This document shows positions 14,890-22,376 of a DNA stretch of 27,955 bases, one piece after another. Below the pieces are notes generated by a model. It did no database searches. It was not told the DNA's origin and saw only the letters and a list, made by a program, of their open reading frames with translations. The translations under genes and the position numbers were made by a program. Source of the stretch: Chloroflexi bacterium RBG_16_57_11 (GTDB lineage: Bacteria; Chloroflexota; Anaerolineae; Anaerolineales; UBA4823); contig MGNS01000076.1 of NCBI GenBank assembly GCA_001795165.1, positions 17,746 to 45,700 on the forward strand, in the 5' to 3' direction. Numbering within the stretch: position 1 is the first letter of the stretch; each line of letters begins with the position of its first letter.

Positions 14890-15522
14890 TCATGCAGGCA
14901 GAGGCTGCTCGGCTCCCTCGCCGCGTAAGATCTGGCCAAGAGCCAGAAGCCCGATTGCTGTGACCAGGAAGATCGCTATAGTTAGAATGTCGCTCATCTC
15001 CAGCCCGCGGCCAGTGGTAGCTTCATAAACCAGGGAGGTGACCACGATAGCAGGGAAACCTATCCCTGCCAGGACCGGTAGGTAGTTACCGCGCGGCAAC
15101 ACACGTCTGCGCAGGGTATCGACACCGAACAGGACTAGCCCTCCGAACATCACCGCGATGGCGAACATCATCACCATCCACAGCGGATCGCCATTGTCTA
15201 TGGTGATGAACAGACCAAACATGGCAGCAAAGGTTGCAATCCCACCCAGCACACCCAGGATCAGCCCGAGGCGCCCTACCTTGCCAGATTCGACGCTAAA
15301 CCGGACGTACAGCCCGGCGATGCCGACAGTTACCAGCACCACCGCTATGGGGAACAGGATCATCTGCATCGTCTGGAAGAACGGGTCGGTGGGGCGGTAA
15401 CGGGCGTCGTATTGCGAAGAGGCCGGCGAGACCGACGTTGCGGCAGCGGTCGCCAGCAGCAAGGCCGCGGCGCCCAGGATGAGCGCCCAACCGGAAATGC
15501 GAGTAAAACGTGCTTTGGACAT
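14890..15522 (-). CDS. Membrane protein, C-terminal part of an amber-split gene
   Basis: A 210-residue protein with about six hydrophobic segments (around 10-30, 55-75, 80-105, 112-135, 148-168, 180-198). It begins MSKARFTRISGWALILGAAALLLA after AAAGGAG, 5 nt before the ATG at 15522, so it can be translated by itself. It is in the same frame as the upstream fragment at 15777-15586, and the 21 codons between them are open: SLTLVDWLKSVIEQHLLKGVH. In other bacteria a continuous protein with this architecture follows padR genes, from my knowledge of the family. Function unknown. Confidence 0.7.
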   Translation of the reverse strand: MSKARFTRISGWALILGAAALLLATAAATSVSPASSQYDARYRPTDPFFQTMQMILFPIAVVLVTVGIAGLYVRFSVESGKVGRLGLILGVLGGIATFAAMFGLFITIDNGDPLWMVMMFAIAVMFGGLVLFGVDTLRRRVLPRGNYLPVLAGIGFPAIVVTSLVYEATTGRGLEMSDILTIAIFLVTAIGLLALGQILRGEGAEQPLPA

Positions 15523-15585
15523 ATGAACTCCTTTGAGCAGGTGCTGCTCGATGACGGATTTAAGCCAATCGACCAGCGTCAGGCT

Positions 15586-15777
15586 CTACAGGCGGAGCAT
15601 TCCGGGCGGTCCGGCCTGGCGTAGCGCCCGCAGGCAGCACTCGCGGAAAGTCTGCGCCAAATGCGGCCCGTACTCGCAGCGGAACCTGGCTGGATAGGCG
15701 AACAGGAGCAGGCGGAAGATGACATTGGAGAGCGCTACCAGGCCAGGATCTCTGCGTGTAGTAGAAATATCGCTCAT
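15586..15777 (-). CDS. N-terminal fragment of the split membrane protein gene
   Basis: A 63-residue reading frame whose ATG overlaps the padR stop (ATGA), a sign of translational coupling. The sequence, with NVIFRLLLFAYPARFRCEYGPHLAQTF and CCLRALRQAGPPGMLRL, matches the N-terminal segment found ahead of membrane domains in PadR-linked proteins and resembles the leading segment of ADOP-type permeases. It ends at TAG (15588-15586) where the family usually has Trp (TGG), consistent with a single G-to-A change. After the TAG the same frame runs on into the gene starting at 15522. Confidence 0.6.
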   Translation of the reverse strand: MSDISTTRRDPGLVALSNVIFRLLLFAYPARFRCEYGPHLAQTFRECCLRALRQAGPPGMLRL

Positions 15778-16139
15778 CCTGGGGTCCCCTCCAGCACGCC
15801 TTTGCGTTGCGCCAGGGCGGCCTGGTCCGCCAGGCGTTGCGCTTCGGCGCGCAAGACGCGCTGTCCCAGCCCGCTCAAGGCGTAGTAGCGGCGGCGCTGG
15901 TCGTCCAGGTCGGGGTCGGGGCGCTCGTCGCTTTCGGTAATCAAACCGGCTTCGAGCATGCGCTTGATCGAGCCGTACAGCGTTCCGGGGCCCATCTTGA
16001 CCGCCCCCTGGGTGTTCGCCTCGACCTCCAGCATGATAGCGTAGCCGTGCTTCTCGCCATCCGCCAGGGACAGCAAGATGTTGAACACCGCCGGGGTGAG
16101 GGGGAGGAAGGTGTTGGGGGAGGGGAGGGTTTGGGTCAT
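15774..16139 (-). CDS. PadR-family transcriptional regulator
   Basis: A 121-residue winged-helix protein. LTPAVFNILLSLADGEKHGYAIM is the PadR N-terminal helix pair, VKMGPGTLYGSIKRMLEAGLI the recognition helix, and DDQRRRYYALSGLGQRVL the wing, followed by a C-terminal dimerisation helix. PadR proteins are usually local repressors released by small hydrophobic ligands or stress. CAGGAG lies 6-8 nt before the ATG at 16139. The gene has its own promoter, with an AT-rich inverted repeat at the start site, and a leader carrying four tandem palindromes. Its stop overlaps the start of the next gene. Confidence 0.92.
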   Translation of the reverse strand: MTQTLPSPNTFLPLTPAVFNILLSLADGEKHGYAIMLEVEANTQGAVKMGPGTLYGSIKRMLEAGLITESDERPDPDLDDQRRRYYALSGLGQRVLRAEAQRLADQAALAQRKGVLEGTPG

Positions 16140-16151
16140 GTCTGCTCCTGT

Positions 16152-16280
16152 GAATCCATCGGTCGTCAGACTGATGGATTATTTGAATCCAATGGTCTTT
16201 AGGCCGATGGATCACTTGAATCCTATGGCCTCTAGGCCGATGGATCACTTGAATCCAATGGCCTTTAGGCCATTGGATCA
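16152..16280. repeat. Four tandem 33-bp palindromic units in the padR leader
   Basis: Units begin with GAATCC at 16152, 16185, 16218 and 16251, an exact 33-bp period. Each unit is itself an inverted repeat of the form ATCCAATGGCC...GGCCATTGGAT. Unit 4 (16252-16279) and unit 1 (16153-16180) are perfect hairpins with different stem sequences, while units 2 and 3 have internal mismatches. The array ends 12 bp from the padR start codon and lies wholly within the predicted transcript. There are no spacers, so it is not a CRISPR. Confidence 0.9.
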
Positions 16281-16316
16281 ATATATCCGTGCACGATATA
16301 TCGCTTGTTGGATATA
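16281..16316. promoter_or_regulatory. Putative PadR operator at the padR start site
   Basis: ATATATC (16281-16287) and GATATAT (16295-16301) flank a 7-bp centre containing GTGCAC, and a further GGATATA lies at 16310-16316, touching the -10 box. AT-rich inverted repeats of this kind are typical PadR targets, so autoregulation is likely. Confidence 0.6.
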
Positions 16317-16342
16317 ATACACCGGATTTGTCCAGTTGTCAA
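16314..16342 (-). promoter_or_regulatory. padR promoter
   Basis: On the minus strand, a perfect TTGACA (16342-16337), a 17-bp spacer and TATTAT (16319-16314). Predicted start near 16307, giving a leader of about 165 nt that contains the palindrome array. Confidence 0.8.
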
Positions 16343-16408
16343 GAGGGTATATCTGTCGTGGATGTATTGGATAATTGTCGTTGTGGGCGTGGTGAGGGTA
16401 CGCGTGAA

Positions 16409-16489
16409 GACGACCTGGGGATCGGGACGTCCTGGGCCGGTGACGCCCTGGGCCAGAGACGACCTGGGCCAGGGAAGCCCTGGGCTTCA
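16409..16489. repeat. Short 16-bp tandem repeat upstream of the caspase gene
   Basis: GACG(A/T/C)CCTGGG-type units start at 16409, 16426, 16442, 16458 and 16474, a 16-bp period with one 17-bp step. They run into hairpins at 16476-16499 and 16509-16527. No coding frame with family features crosses this stretch. Confidence 0.7.
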
Positions 16490-16527
16490 GCCCAGGGCTG
16501 AGGTGCGAAGCCCGCTAAAGGCGGGCT
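16476..16527. repeat. Two GC-rich hairpins
   Basis: AGCCCTGGGCT (16476-16486) pairs with AGCCCAGGGCT (16489-16499), and AGCCCGC (16509-16515) pairs with GCGGGCT (16521-16527). They resemble dispersed palindromic repeats built on GGGCTTCAGCCC. The rest of 16343-16750 holds no gene that I can support. Confidence 0.65.
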
Positions 16528-16752
16528 GAAGAGGTCGCGAGGGTGGAATAAGGCGTTGAGATGCCCTTAAATCCAGGGCCGAGAGGATCTACAGGCTGGC
16601 TCGAAGGACCAACCAGGGATATCAGGTTGAGGGTTGGGAAGGAGGTGAATTAGTATAAATCAGACCAATTAATGTTAGAATGAGTAAGAACTGTGGGAGT
16701 TCGCATATTTTCTGACAATAATATAACATTTGTCGATTTATCCGGATTCCGG

Positions 16753-16781
16753 TGGACATTCGATATGGAATAATCGATAAT
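16753..16781 (+). promoter_or_regulatory. Putative promoter of the metacaspase gene
   Basis: TGGACA (16753-16758), a 17-bp spacer and GATAAT (16776-16781), giving a start near 16788 and a leader of about 23 nt. Confidence 0.6.
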
Positions 16782-16810
16782 GCCCCGTGTTTTTACATAG
16801 GAGGATTTTT

Positions 16811-17716
16811 ATGAACCGAGCATTGCTGGTTGGGATCAATGCCTACAAGACCTCCGCACTGCGGGGGTGCGTCAACGACTGCATGCAGATGAAACAGCTG
16901 CTGATGGAATATTACGGCTTTACCGAAGAGAGCTTTAAGTTGGTGCTGGATGCGGAGGCCAGCTCGGCCAATATCAAGGCCGGCCTGGAATGGCTGGCAC
17001 AGGGCGGCGCCGATCCCAGCATGGTACGTGTTTTCCATTACTCCGGCCACGGCAGCTACGTGGCCGACCAGTCGGGCGATGAGCCGGACGGCCAGGATGA
17101 GACCCTGGTGCCGGTTGATTATAAGAGCGCCGGAATGCTCACGGATGACACGCTCAAAACCTTTTACGATCGCTTCCCCTCCAGGAGCAACCTGACACTG
17201 ATTATGGATTCGTGCCACTCAGGCTCGGTCAACCGTTTAGTTGCCGAAGACGTGGTCTTCCGCTTCCTGCCGGTCTCGCGCGCCGAGCAAGCACGCATCG
17301 ACGCCGCCAGGGCCAAGTTTGGGGAGGACCAGCGCTCCTACGTGCGCCGGGAAATTGGTAAACTGCGCGAGGAAAATCTGAGCGATGAAGACCTTGACGC
17401 ACGGATCGAGAAATTATTCATCCGCTTCGAGAAGAAGCGCTTTGGGGATATCCGCAAGCGCGAGAGCAACATCCTCCTGGCGGGCTGCAAACCCGATCAG
17501 CAGTCGGCGGACGCCTTCATCGAGGGAGAGTACCACGGGGCATTCACCTTCTACCTGGCCAGAGCCATCACCGAATCGAGCGGGCAGCTCACCTACCGCC
17601 AATTGGCCGAACGGACAGACAAGGCGCTGAGCCAAAACGGCTATGGCCAGATCCCGCAGCTGGAGTATCGCAGCAAACGCGACCGTAAGCAGGCCTTCCG
17701 ACCGTTTGTAGCCTAG
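16811..17716 (+). CDS. Metacaspase-like cysteine peptidase (C14)
   Basis: A 301-residue caspase-fold protein. The catalytic dyad is intact: His80 in YSGHGS and Cys135 in DSCHSG, with the N-terminal strand ALLVGINAYKTSALRGCVND that characterises C14 metacaspases and DETLVPVDY between. Metacaspases cut after Arg or Lys and often need calcium. Residues about 150-220 form a charged, helix-rich insertion before LLAGCKPDQQSADAF, and FTFYLARAI follows. The ATG at 16811 has AGGAGG 7 nt upstream; an ATG at 16787 does not. No signal peptide or fused effector or NTPase domain is present, so it would act in the cytoplasm as a stand-alone protease. Neighbours give no pathway. Confidence 0.88.
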   Translation: MNRALLVGINAYKTSALRGCVNDCMQMKQLLMEYYGFTEESFKLVLDAEASSANIKAGLEWLAQGGADPSMVRVFHYSGHGSYVADQSGDEPDGQDETLVPVDYKSAGMLTDDTLKTFYDRFPSRSNLTLIMDSCHSGSVNRLVAEDVVFRFLPVSRAEQARIDAARAKFGEDQRSYVRREIGKLREENLSDEDLDARIEKLFIRFEKKRFGDIRKRESNILLAGCKPDQQSADAFIEGEYHGAFTFYLARAITESSGQLTYRQLAERTDKALSQNGYGQIPQLEYRSKRDRKQAFRPFVA

Positions 17717-17733
17717 GTTAAGCCGGGCGCACG

Positions 17734-17801
17734 GTAGGGGCGAAGCATCCGGCCATTAGACGTCTCTAAACCCAATAATCTGCCCGCCGGATGCTTCGCC
17801 C
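17734..17801. repeat. Palindromic repeat, family A, copy 2
   Basis: GTAGGGGCGAAGCATCCGG (17734-17752) and CCGGATGCTTCGCCC (17787-17801), inverted arms around 34 bp, beginning 17 bp after the metacaspase stop. Confidence 0.85.
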
Positions 17802-17847
17802 TTGCTGAAGGATCACCTCCCTCCGGCGAACTGAGAAAGGATTCGCT

Positions 17848-19739
17848 ATGGTTGAAAAAAGCCTGCGTGAACTGGATTTCCCCGCGCTGACCCGGCGTGG
17901 ATTCACCCCCTCGCCCGCCGCCTGGGAAGACCAGGTGCTGTATTTCCTGATGCTGGACCGCTTTTCCGATGGACAGGAGAGGGCTACCGCGGCAACGATG
18001 GGCAGCTGGTGAGCAACGGAAGCACGCCGCTCTTCCGGCCGGCCGACGCCGAGAATGCCGTGCAGAGCGAGGCCGACGCCGCCCACTGGCGAGAGGCCGG
18101 GACCCGCTGGGCCGGCGGCACACTGAAGGGGCTGGCCAGTAAGATCGGCTATCTGAAGCGGCTGGGGGTCAGCGCGGTGTGGATCAGCCCGATCTTCAAG
18201 CAGGTGCCGTACCAGGAGACATACCACGGCTATGGCGTGCAGGACTTCCTGGATGTCGATCCGCAGTTCGGCAGCCGCCTCGACCTGAATAACCTGGTGC
18301 GGACCGCCCACCGCCATGGCATCTACGTGATCCTGGACATCATCCTGAACCATTCGGGGAACGTTTTCAGCTACGACCCCGACCGCTATTGGACCCAGGA
18401 CCCAGGCGGCCAGTGGTATCTTGACCCGCGCTGGGACGGCCGGCTCTACCCGGTGGCGGGCTATCACGACGCCAGCGGTAAGCCCAGCCTGCCGCTCACC
18501 GCCATTGACATCGCGAGCCAGCCTTCTGCCTGGCCGCACGGTGCCTTGTGGCCAGCCGAGCTGCAAGAACCGGCCTCATTCACCCGCAAAGGGCGGATCG
18601 GCAATTGGGATAACGATCCTGAGTTCCTGGAAGGCGATTTTTACGATTTGAAAGACATTCGCCTGGGCGACGGTCCAATCGACGATTATGTCCACTCGCC
18701 GGCGCTGAGGGCGCTTTGCCAGGTATACAAGTTCTGGATCGCCTACGCCGACGTGGACGGTTTCCGCGTGGATACGGTTAAACATATGGATCCGGGGGCG
18801 GCGCGGTTTTTCGCTTCAGTGATCCACGAGTTCGCCCAGAAAATCGGCAAGGAGAATTTCTACCTGATCGGCGAGATCACTGGCGGGAGGACCCGCGCCT
18901 TCAACACTTTGGAGCTGACCGGGCTGGACGCGGCCCTGGGCATTGATGACATCCCTGACCGGATGGAGTACCTGGTAAAGGGACAGCGCAACCCGCGCGA
19001 TTATTTCGACCTGTTCCGCAACTCGGAGCTGGTGAATAAGGAATCGCACGTGTGGTTCCGCAACAAGGTGGTGACGCTGTTCGACGACCACGACCAGGTG
19101 CGTAAAGGCGGGCACAAAGCACGCTTCTGCGCCGGCCCTTCACCTGTCCTCAGAGAGCAAAACCGTAAGCTATTGCTGAATGTGTTGGCGCTCAACGCCA
19201 CTACACTGGGGATCCCTTGCATCTATTACGGGAGCGAACAGGGTTTCGATGGCGAGGGCGGCAGCGATCGCTACCTGCGAGAGGCGATGTTCGGCGGTGA
19301 ATTCGGTGCCTTTCGCTCGCGCGGCCGGCACTTCTTCGACGAGGACAGCCTGGCATACCAAGAGCTATCCAAGATTCTAGAGCTGCGCAAGCAAAAGATC
19401 GCTCTACGCCGAGGCCGGCAATACCTGCTGCAGATTTCCGGCGATGGGCAGAGCTTTGGCTTCCCGGTGGTGATGGGCGGTCGGATGCTCTCGATCGTCG
19501 CCTGGTCGCGCCATTTCGACGACCAGCACCTGCTGGCCGCGCTGAGCACCGACCCAGATGGGAGGCGCGAGGCATGGGTGGAGCTGGATGGGAGGGTGTA
19601 TACCCCGGGTGATCGGTTGACCTGCCTGTACTCCAGTGACCCGGCTCAAATCGGGCAAAGCCTGGAGGTGCAGCCGGCAGGCCGGCGCCTGGCTGCGAGG
19701 CTGAGCTTGCCGGCGGCGGGTTTTGCGGTTTACGAGTAA
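17848..19739 (+). CDS. GH13 alpha-amylase-family glycosidase, with an apparent frameshift
   Basis: The gene starts at ATG 17848 with AAAGG 8 nt upstream. Its first 46 or so codons (to DRFSDGQER) are in one frame; from 17982 the protein continues in another (GYRGNDGQLVSNGSTPLF). Adding one G to the GGG at 17981-17983 restores one frame of about 630 residues. The barrel is otherwise complete: region I DIILNHS (nt 18336), region II GFRVDTVKH with the nucleophile Asp (nt 18771), region III LIGEIT with the acid/base Glu (nt 18873) and region IV FDDHD (nt 19080). A C-terminal beta domain ends in SLPAAGFAVYE. It hydrolyses or transfers alpha-glucans or maltooligosaccharides. No signal peptide is seen. 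The frameshift may be real or a homopolymer sequencing error. Confidence 0.85.
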
Positions 19740-19746
19740 TGGCCGG

Positions 19747-20613
19747 TTATTCGGAGAAGAAAGCCAATAGCGCACTGTTCACCGCTTGCGCTTCCTCGTG
19801 CTGCACCCAGTGTGTGGCGTCTTCGAACAATGTCACTTCAGCCTGGTCGCAAAACCCGGCGCTGGCGTGAGCCATCTTGTGGTTCAGGAAGGCGTCATGT
19901 ACTCCCCAAAGGATGCGGACTGGCATGCGCAAGCACGGATCCATTGGGGCCGCCGGGCGATAGCGTGCCAATGCCCGGTACCAGTTAATCATGCCAGCAA
20001 AGCCGCCGGAGTTGTTCCAGGCGCGCTTGTACTCGGCTAGGTCTTCGTCAGTGAAGGTGCCAGGGCGGCTGCTGCCGACCAGCGCCCTGGCGGCCTGGGT
20101 ATAATCATTCCGGCTGGCCAGCCACTCTGCCAACCCGGGTATCTGGAAGAAGCCGATATACCAGGATTTGACCATCTGGCTGGGGTGCCTGCGTAGATAT
20201 TCCAGCATGACCGCCGGGTGCGGCACGTTGAGGATAGCTAGCTTCTTCACCAGCTCGGGGTGCGCCATCGCCGTCGCCCAGGCTACCGACGCGCCCCAAT
20301 CGTGGCCGACCAGGTAACAGTCTGCGCGTCCCAGAGCATCCAGCAGGCCAACCACATCCCGGACCAGTTCCTCCATTCGGTAGGCGCTTACATCTTTGGG
20401 CACTTCGCTCAGGTTGTAGCCGCGCTGGTCGGGTATGGCCAGGCGATAACCCGCCTTGGCTAGCGGTTCGATCTGTTTGCGCCAGCCATACCAGAATTCT
20501 GGGAAGCCGTGCAGTAAAACCACCAGCGGGCCATCCATCGGGCCTGCCTGCACTACATGCAGACGAATCCCGTTGGTTTGAATTGATCGTTCCTCCAGCC
20601 CGGCTGCGATCAT
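19747..20613 (-). CDS. Alpha/beta hydrolase, epoxide-hydrolase-like
   Basis: A 288-residue alpha/beta hydrolase. HGFPEFWYGW (residues 35-44) carries the oxyanion-hole HG-x-P, GHDWGA holds the nucleophile Asp105, and Asp240 (WGVHD) and His268 (ATHWVQ) complete the triad; Tyr152 and Tyr212 are placed as epoxide-polarising lid tyrosines. An Asp nucleophile with lid tyrosines favours an epoxide hydrolase over an esterase; a haloalkane dehalogenase is less likely. The ATG (20613-20611) overlaps the TGA of the upstream gene, so the two are translationally coupled. It is the last gene of the TetR-headed operon and converges on the GH13 gene with 7 bp between. Confidence 0.88.
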   Translation of the reverse strand: MIAAGLEERSIQTNGIRLHVVQAGPMDGPLVVLLHGFPEFWYGWRKQIEPLAKAGYRLAIPDQRGYNLSEVPKDVSAYRMEELVRDVVGLLDALGRADCYLVGHDWGASVAWATAMAHPELVKKLAILNVPHPAVMLEYLRRHPSQMVKSWYIGFFQIPGLAEWLASRNDYTQAARALVGSSRPGTFTDEDLAEYKRAWNNSGGFAGMINWYRALARYRPAAPMDPCLRMPVRILWGVHDAFLNHKMAHASAGFCDQAEVTLFEDATHWVQHEEAQAVNSALLAFFSE

Positions 20614-21053
20614 CCTTCAACAGTGTCCTGAACGCTGCGCACCGATCTTCCCCGGGTCAGCTCGGGAGCCGTGCGACCAGCCTGATGGAAGGCGGAGGGA
20701 TGCTTCACTTTGGAGAGTATACCCTGCGCCAGCATGCGCCGCTGAGCTTCCTCCCACGCGGGCGGCTCCGGTGTTTCCTGCTGCCAGCGGGTGTAGGAGG
20801 CTTCGCTGCAGATCTCGGATAGGATGCGCATGGCAAATTTGTGGGCACCCGAGCTGCGGAAGCGCTTCATCGAATCTTCCTGGCTCCAGACAGTTTTGGT
20901 CCAATGCGTATCCCAGGCCTCAATCCGGGTGGCAAAATCCTGGAAGCCCTGCGCTTTCTGGGCCTGGGTACCGCTTCGAATGGCGTTCAGCATGAAAAGC
21001 GGCATGTAGAAGATCGAGCGCACGCGCAGGCGGGTGATGGATACGTCGTACAT
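20610..21053 (-). CDS. DUF3291/monooxygenase-like (dimeric alpha-beta barrel) protein
   Basis: The ATG at 21053 has AAGGAG 8 nt upstream and gives 147 residues; the ATG at 21146 would run into the preceding gene. The sequence (VSITRLRVRSIFYMPLF, WTKTVWSQEDSMKRFRSSGAHKFAM, CSEASYTRW) resembles DUF3291/spheroidene-monooxygenase-like ferredoxin-fold proteins, in which a Trp-rich strand and GAHR-type helix are typical. About 45 C-terminal residues after the fold are less ordered and Arg/Ser-rich. It lies between a flavodoxin-fold reductase and an epoxide hydrolase, so a role as partner monooxygenase is an attractive inference, no more. Confidence 0.6.
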   Translation of the reverse strand: MYDVSITRLRVRSIFYMPLFMLNAIRSGTQAQKAQGFQDFATRIEAWDTHWTKTVWSQEDSMKRFRSSGAHKFAMRILSEICSEASYTRWQQETPEPPAWEEAQRRMLAQGILSKVKHPSAFHQAGRTAPELTRGRSVRSVQDTVEG

Positions 21054-21069
21054 GCTAGTTTTCTCCTTA

Positions 21070-22371
21070 TCATTGGTAGGGCTGGCGGCGGAGCTGCTTT
21101 TCGGCTCCATAGCGCCGGGCCATCTGCTTCCAGCCAAAGCCGCCAAACAGACGGTAGAGCCAGGTGGGGACGACCGGCCTGGCCAGCAGATCGACCGCTG
21201 CCTGAGAGATGGGCTCGCCTTGGGCCAGGGCGTCTGCCGCCAGATCGAGCGATTTCATCAGCGGGATGGCGCGCCCATCCAGCTCGGCCAGCGGGGTTCC
21301 GTGAACCACCCCTTCGCCTCCGGCCAGGGCCAGCACCCCGGCCCACTCGAAACCCGCCTGGCGGGCACACATGGCGGACACAGCCACGGCGTTTTCCATG
21401 TGCCGCCCCTCGGGGAAGCCGCAGTTGACGATGGCGGCGAAACGCTGGGGTGCTGGCCTTGGATGAGTCAGGCGATAGGCGGCGATGCGCTCGAGCGCTT
21501 CGATCACCGGGGCAGGGAGCGTGTCTACATACAGCGGGAAAGCCAGCAGCACCAAGTCGCAGGCATCGAGCGCTTGCAGAACTTCGCTCCAGTGCTCCTT
21601 TGAGCGCAGGGTGGTGTAGAGGTAACGAGTTTCAACCTGGAGGCCACGGGCCATCAATTGGTCCATTAAGTAAACTCCGAGCGAGTTCGAAGTGCTTTTC
21701 TTCGTGCGTGGGCTACCTACCAACAACAGCGCCCGCCGGGGCGGGTCCCCGGCGTGAATACCTGCGGGCCGATCGGGCAGCGCCACCGGAGTGGATGACA
21801 CACCTTTGGCCAGGTCGTCGAGCCAGCCTTGCGCCAATCGGCGCATCTCAGCCTTGCTCTGGCCGGTGTGGACAAGTCCGGCGATGGCGGTTTTGGCGTA
21901 GAAGTTGAGCCTGTTGCGCCCGACCAGGTGGCGGAAAACCACTTCGGCCTGCGGGTCGAGCGTCTCCAGCCAGCCGACTGCCAGGAAGTCCGGGTAGTGA
22001 TTGTAGCGCTTCTGGTGGTGGACCTCGCCATTCACCTGGGCGAATAAGGGAGAGATGTTCTGGATCTGGTGATCGACCATTCGCTTGAGCATCGAGGAGT
22101 AGCCGCCAAAGGTGACCGGGGTCAGGTAGACCAACAGGTCGCAGGTGGCGATGGCGGCGGCGATAAGGCGGTTGTCATCGTCCACATTGCACACACCGGG
22201 GCTGCGCACCCAACAGAAGAAATCGCCGGCGCAGTTGCCGATATTATTTTCGCGCAGCAGGTAACTTTCGGTTTCCCAGCCGCGGGATTGCAGCTCGGCC
22301 TGGAGAATTATATGGAGGCGCTCACCGGTGAGGTCGTTTGCGGGTGAACCGTCGAGAAGAATGGCTTTCAT
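21070..22371 (-). CDS. Tandem flavodoxin-fold NAD(P)H-dependent oxidoreductase
   Basis: A 433-residue protein with two flavodoxin-like halves. Residues 1-190 begin MKAILLDGSPAND and contain DLLVYLTPVTFGGYSSMLKRMVD; residues about 210-400 begin RRALLLVGSPRTKKSTSNSLGVYL and contain DLVLLAFPLYVDTLPAPVIEALE. GSP...S near each strand end is the FMN phosphate-binding loop, and P-x-Y/F-x2-x-P follows the third strand. Such proteins transfer hydride from NAD(P)H through FMN to quinones or similar acceptors. The first half has extra Cys residues (NCAGDFFCW, GVCNVDDD), typical of iron-sulfur-flavoprotein relatives. It begins 6 bp after the tetR stop, with AGGAG 9 nt upstream, so it is co-transcribed. 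Confidence 0.85.
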   Translation of the reverse strand: MKAILLDGSPANDLTGERLHIILQAELQSRGWETESYLLRENNIGNCAGDFFCWVRSPGVCNVDDDNRLIAAAIATCDLLVYLTPVTFGGYSSMLKRMVDHQIQNISPLFAQVNGEVHHQKRYNHYPDFLAVGWLETLDPQAEVVFRHLVGRNRLNFYAKTAIAGLVHTGQSKAEMRRLAQGWLDDLAKGVSSTPVALPDRPAGIHAGDPPRRALLLVGSPRTKKSTSNSLGVYLMDQLMARGLQVETRYLYTTLRSKEHWSEVLQALDACDLVLLAFPLYVDTLPAPVIEALERIAAYRLTHPRPAPQRFAAIVNCGFPEGRHMENAVAVSAMCARQAGFEWAGVLALAGGEGVVHGTPLAELDGRAIPLMKSLDLAADALAQGEPISQAAVDLLARPVVPTWLYRLFGGFGWKQMARRYGAEKQLRRQPYQ

Positions 22372-22376
22372 GGTAA

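Noticed and set aside
16152..16280. Four regular 33-bp repeats looked like a short CRISPR array.
   Set aside because: The units are contiguous with no unique spacers, each unit is a palindrome over its full length, and no cas genes are near.
15586..16281. A 231-codon minus-strand frame across the padR region.
   Set aside because: Its upper part is a shadow of padR and of the palindrome array (repeated IQVIHRP-like residues). Only the last 63 codons, from the ATG at 15777, match a family.
16811..19739. Metacaspase plus the neighbouring GH13 gene as a defence or cell-death module.
   Set aside because: The two are separated by a palindromic repeat and about 130 bp, and the GH13 enzyme is an ordinary glucan-active family. 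There is no nuclease, sensor or membrane effector to support a system.
20105..20620. A 171-codon minus-strand frame overlapping the epoxide-hydrolase-like gene.
   Set aside because: It is a shifted reading of the hydrolase gene; the hydrolase frame carries the complete catalytic triad.
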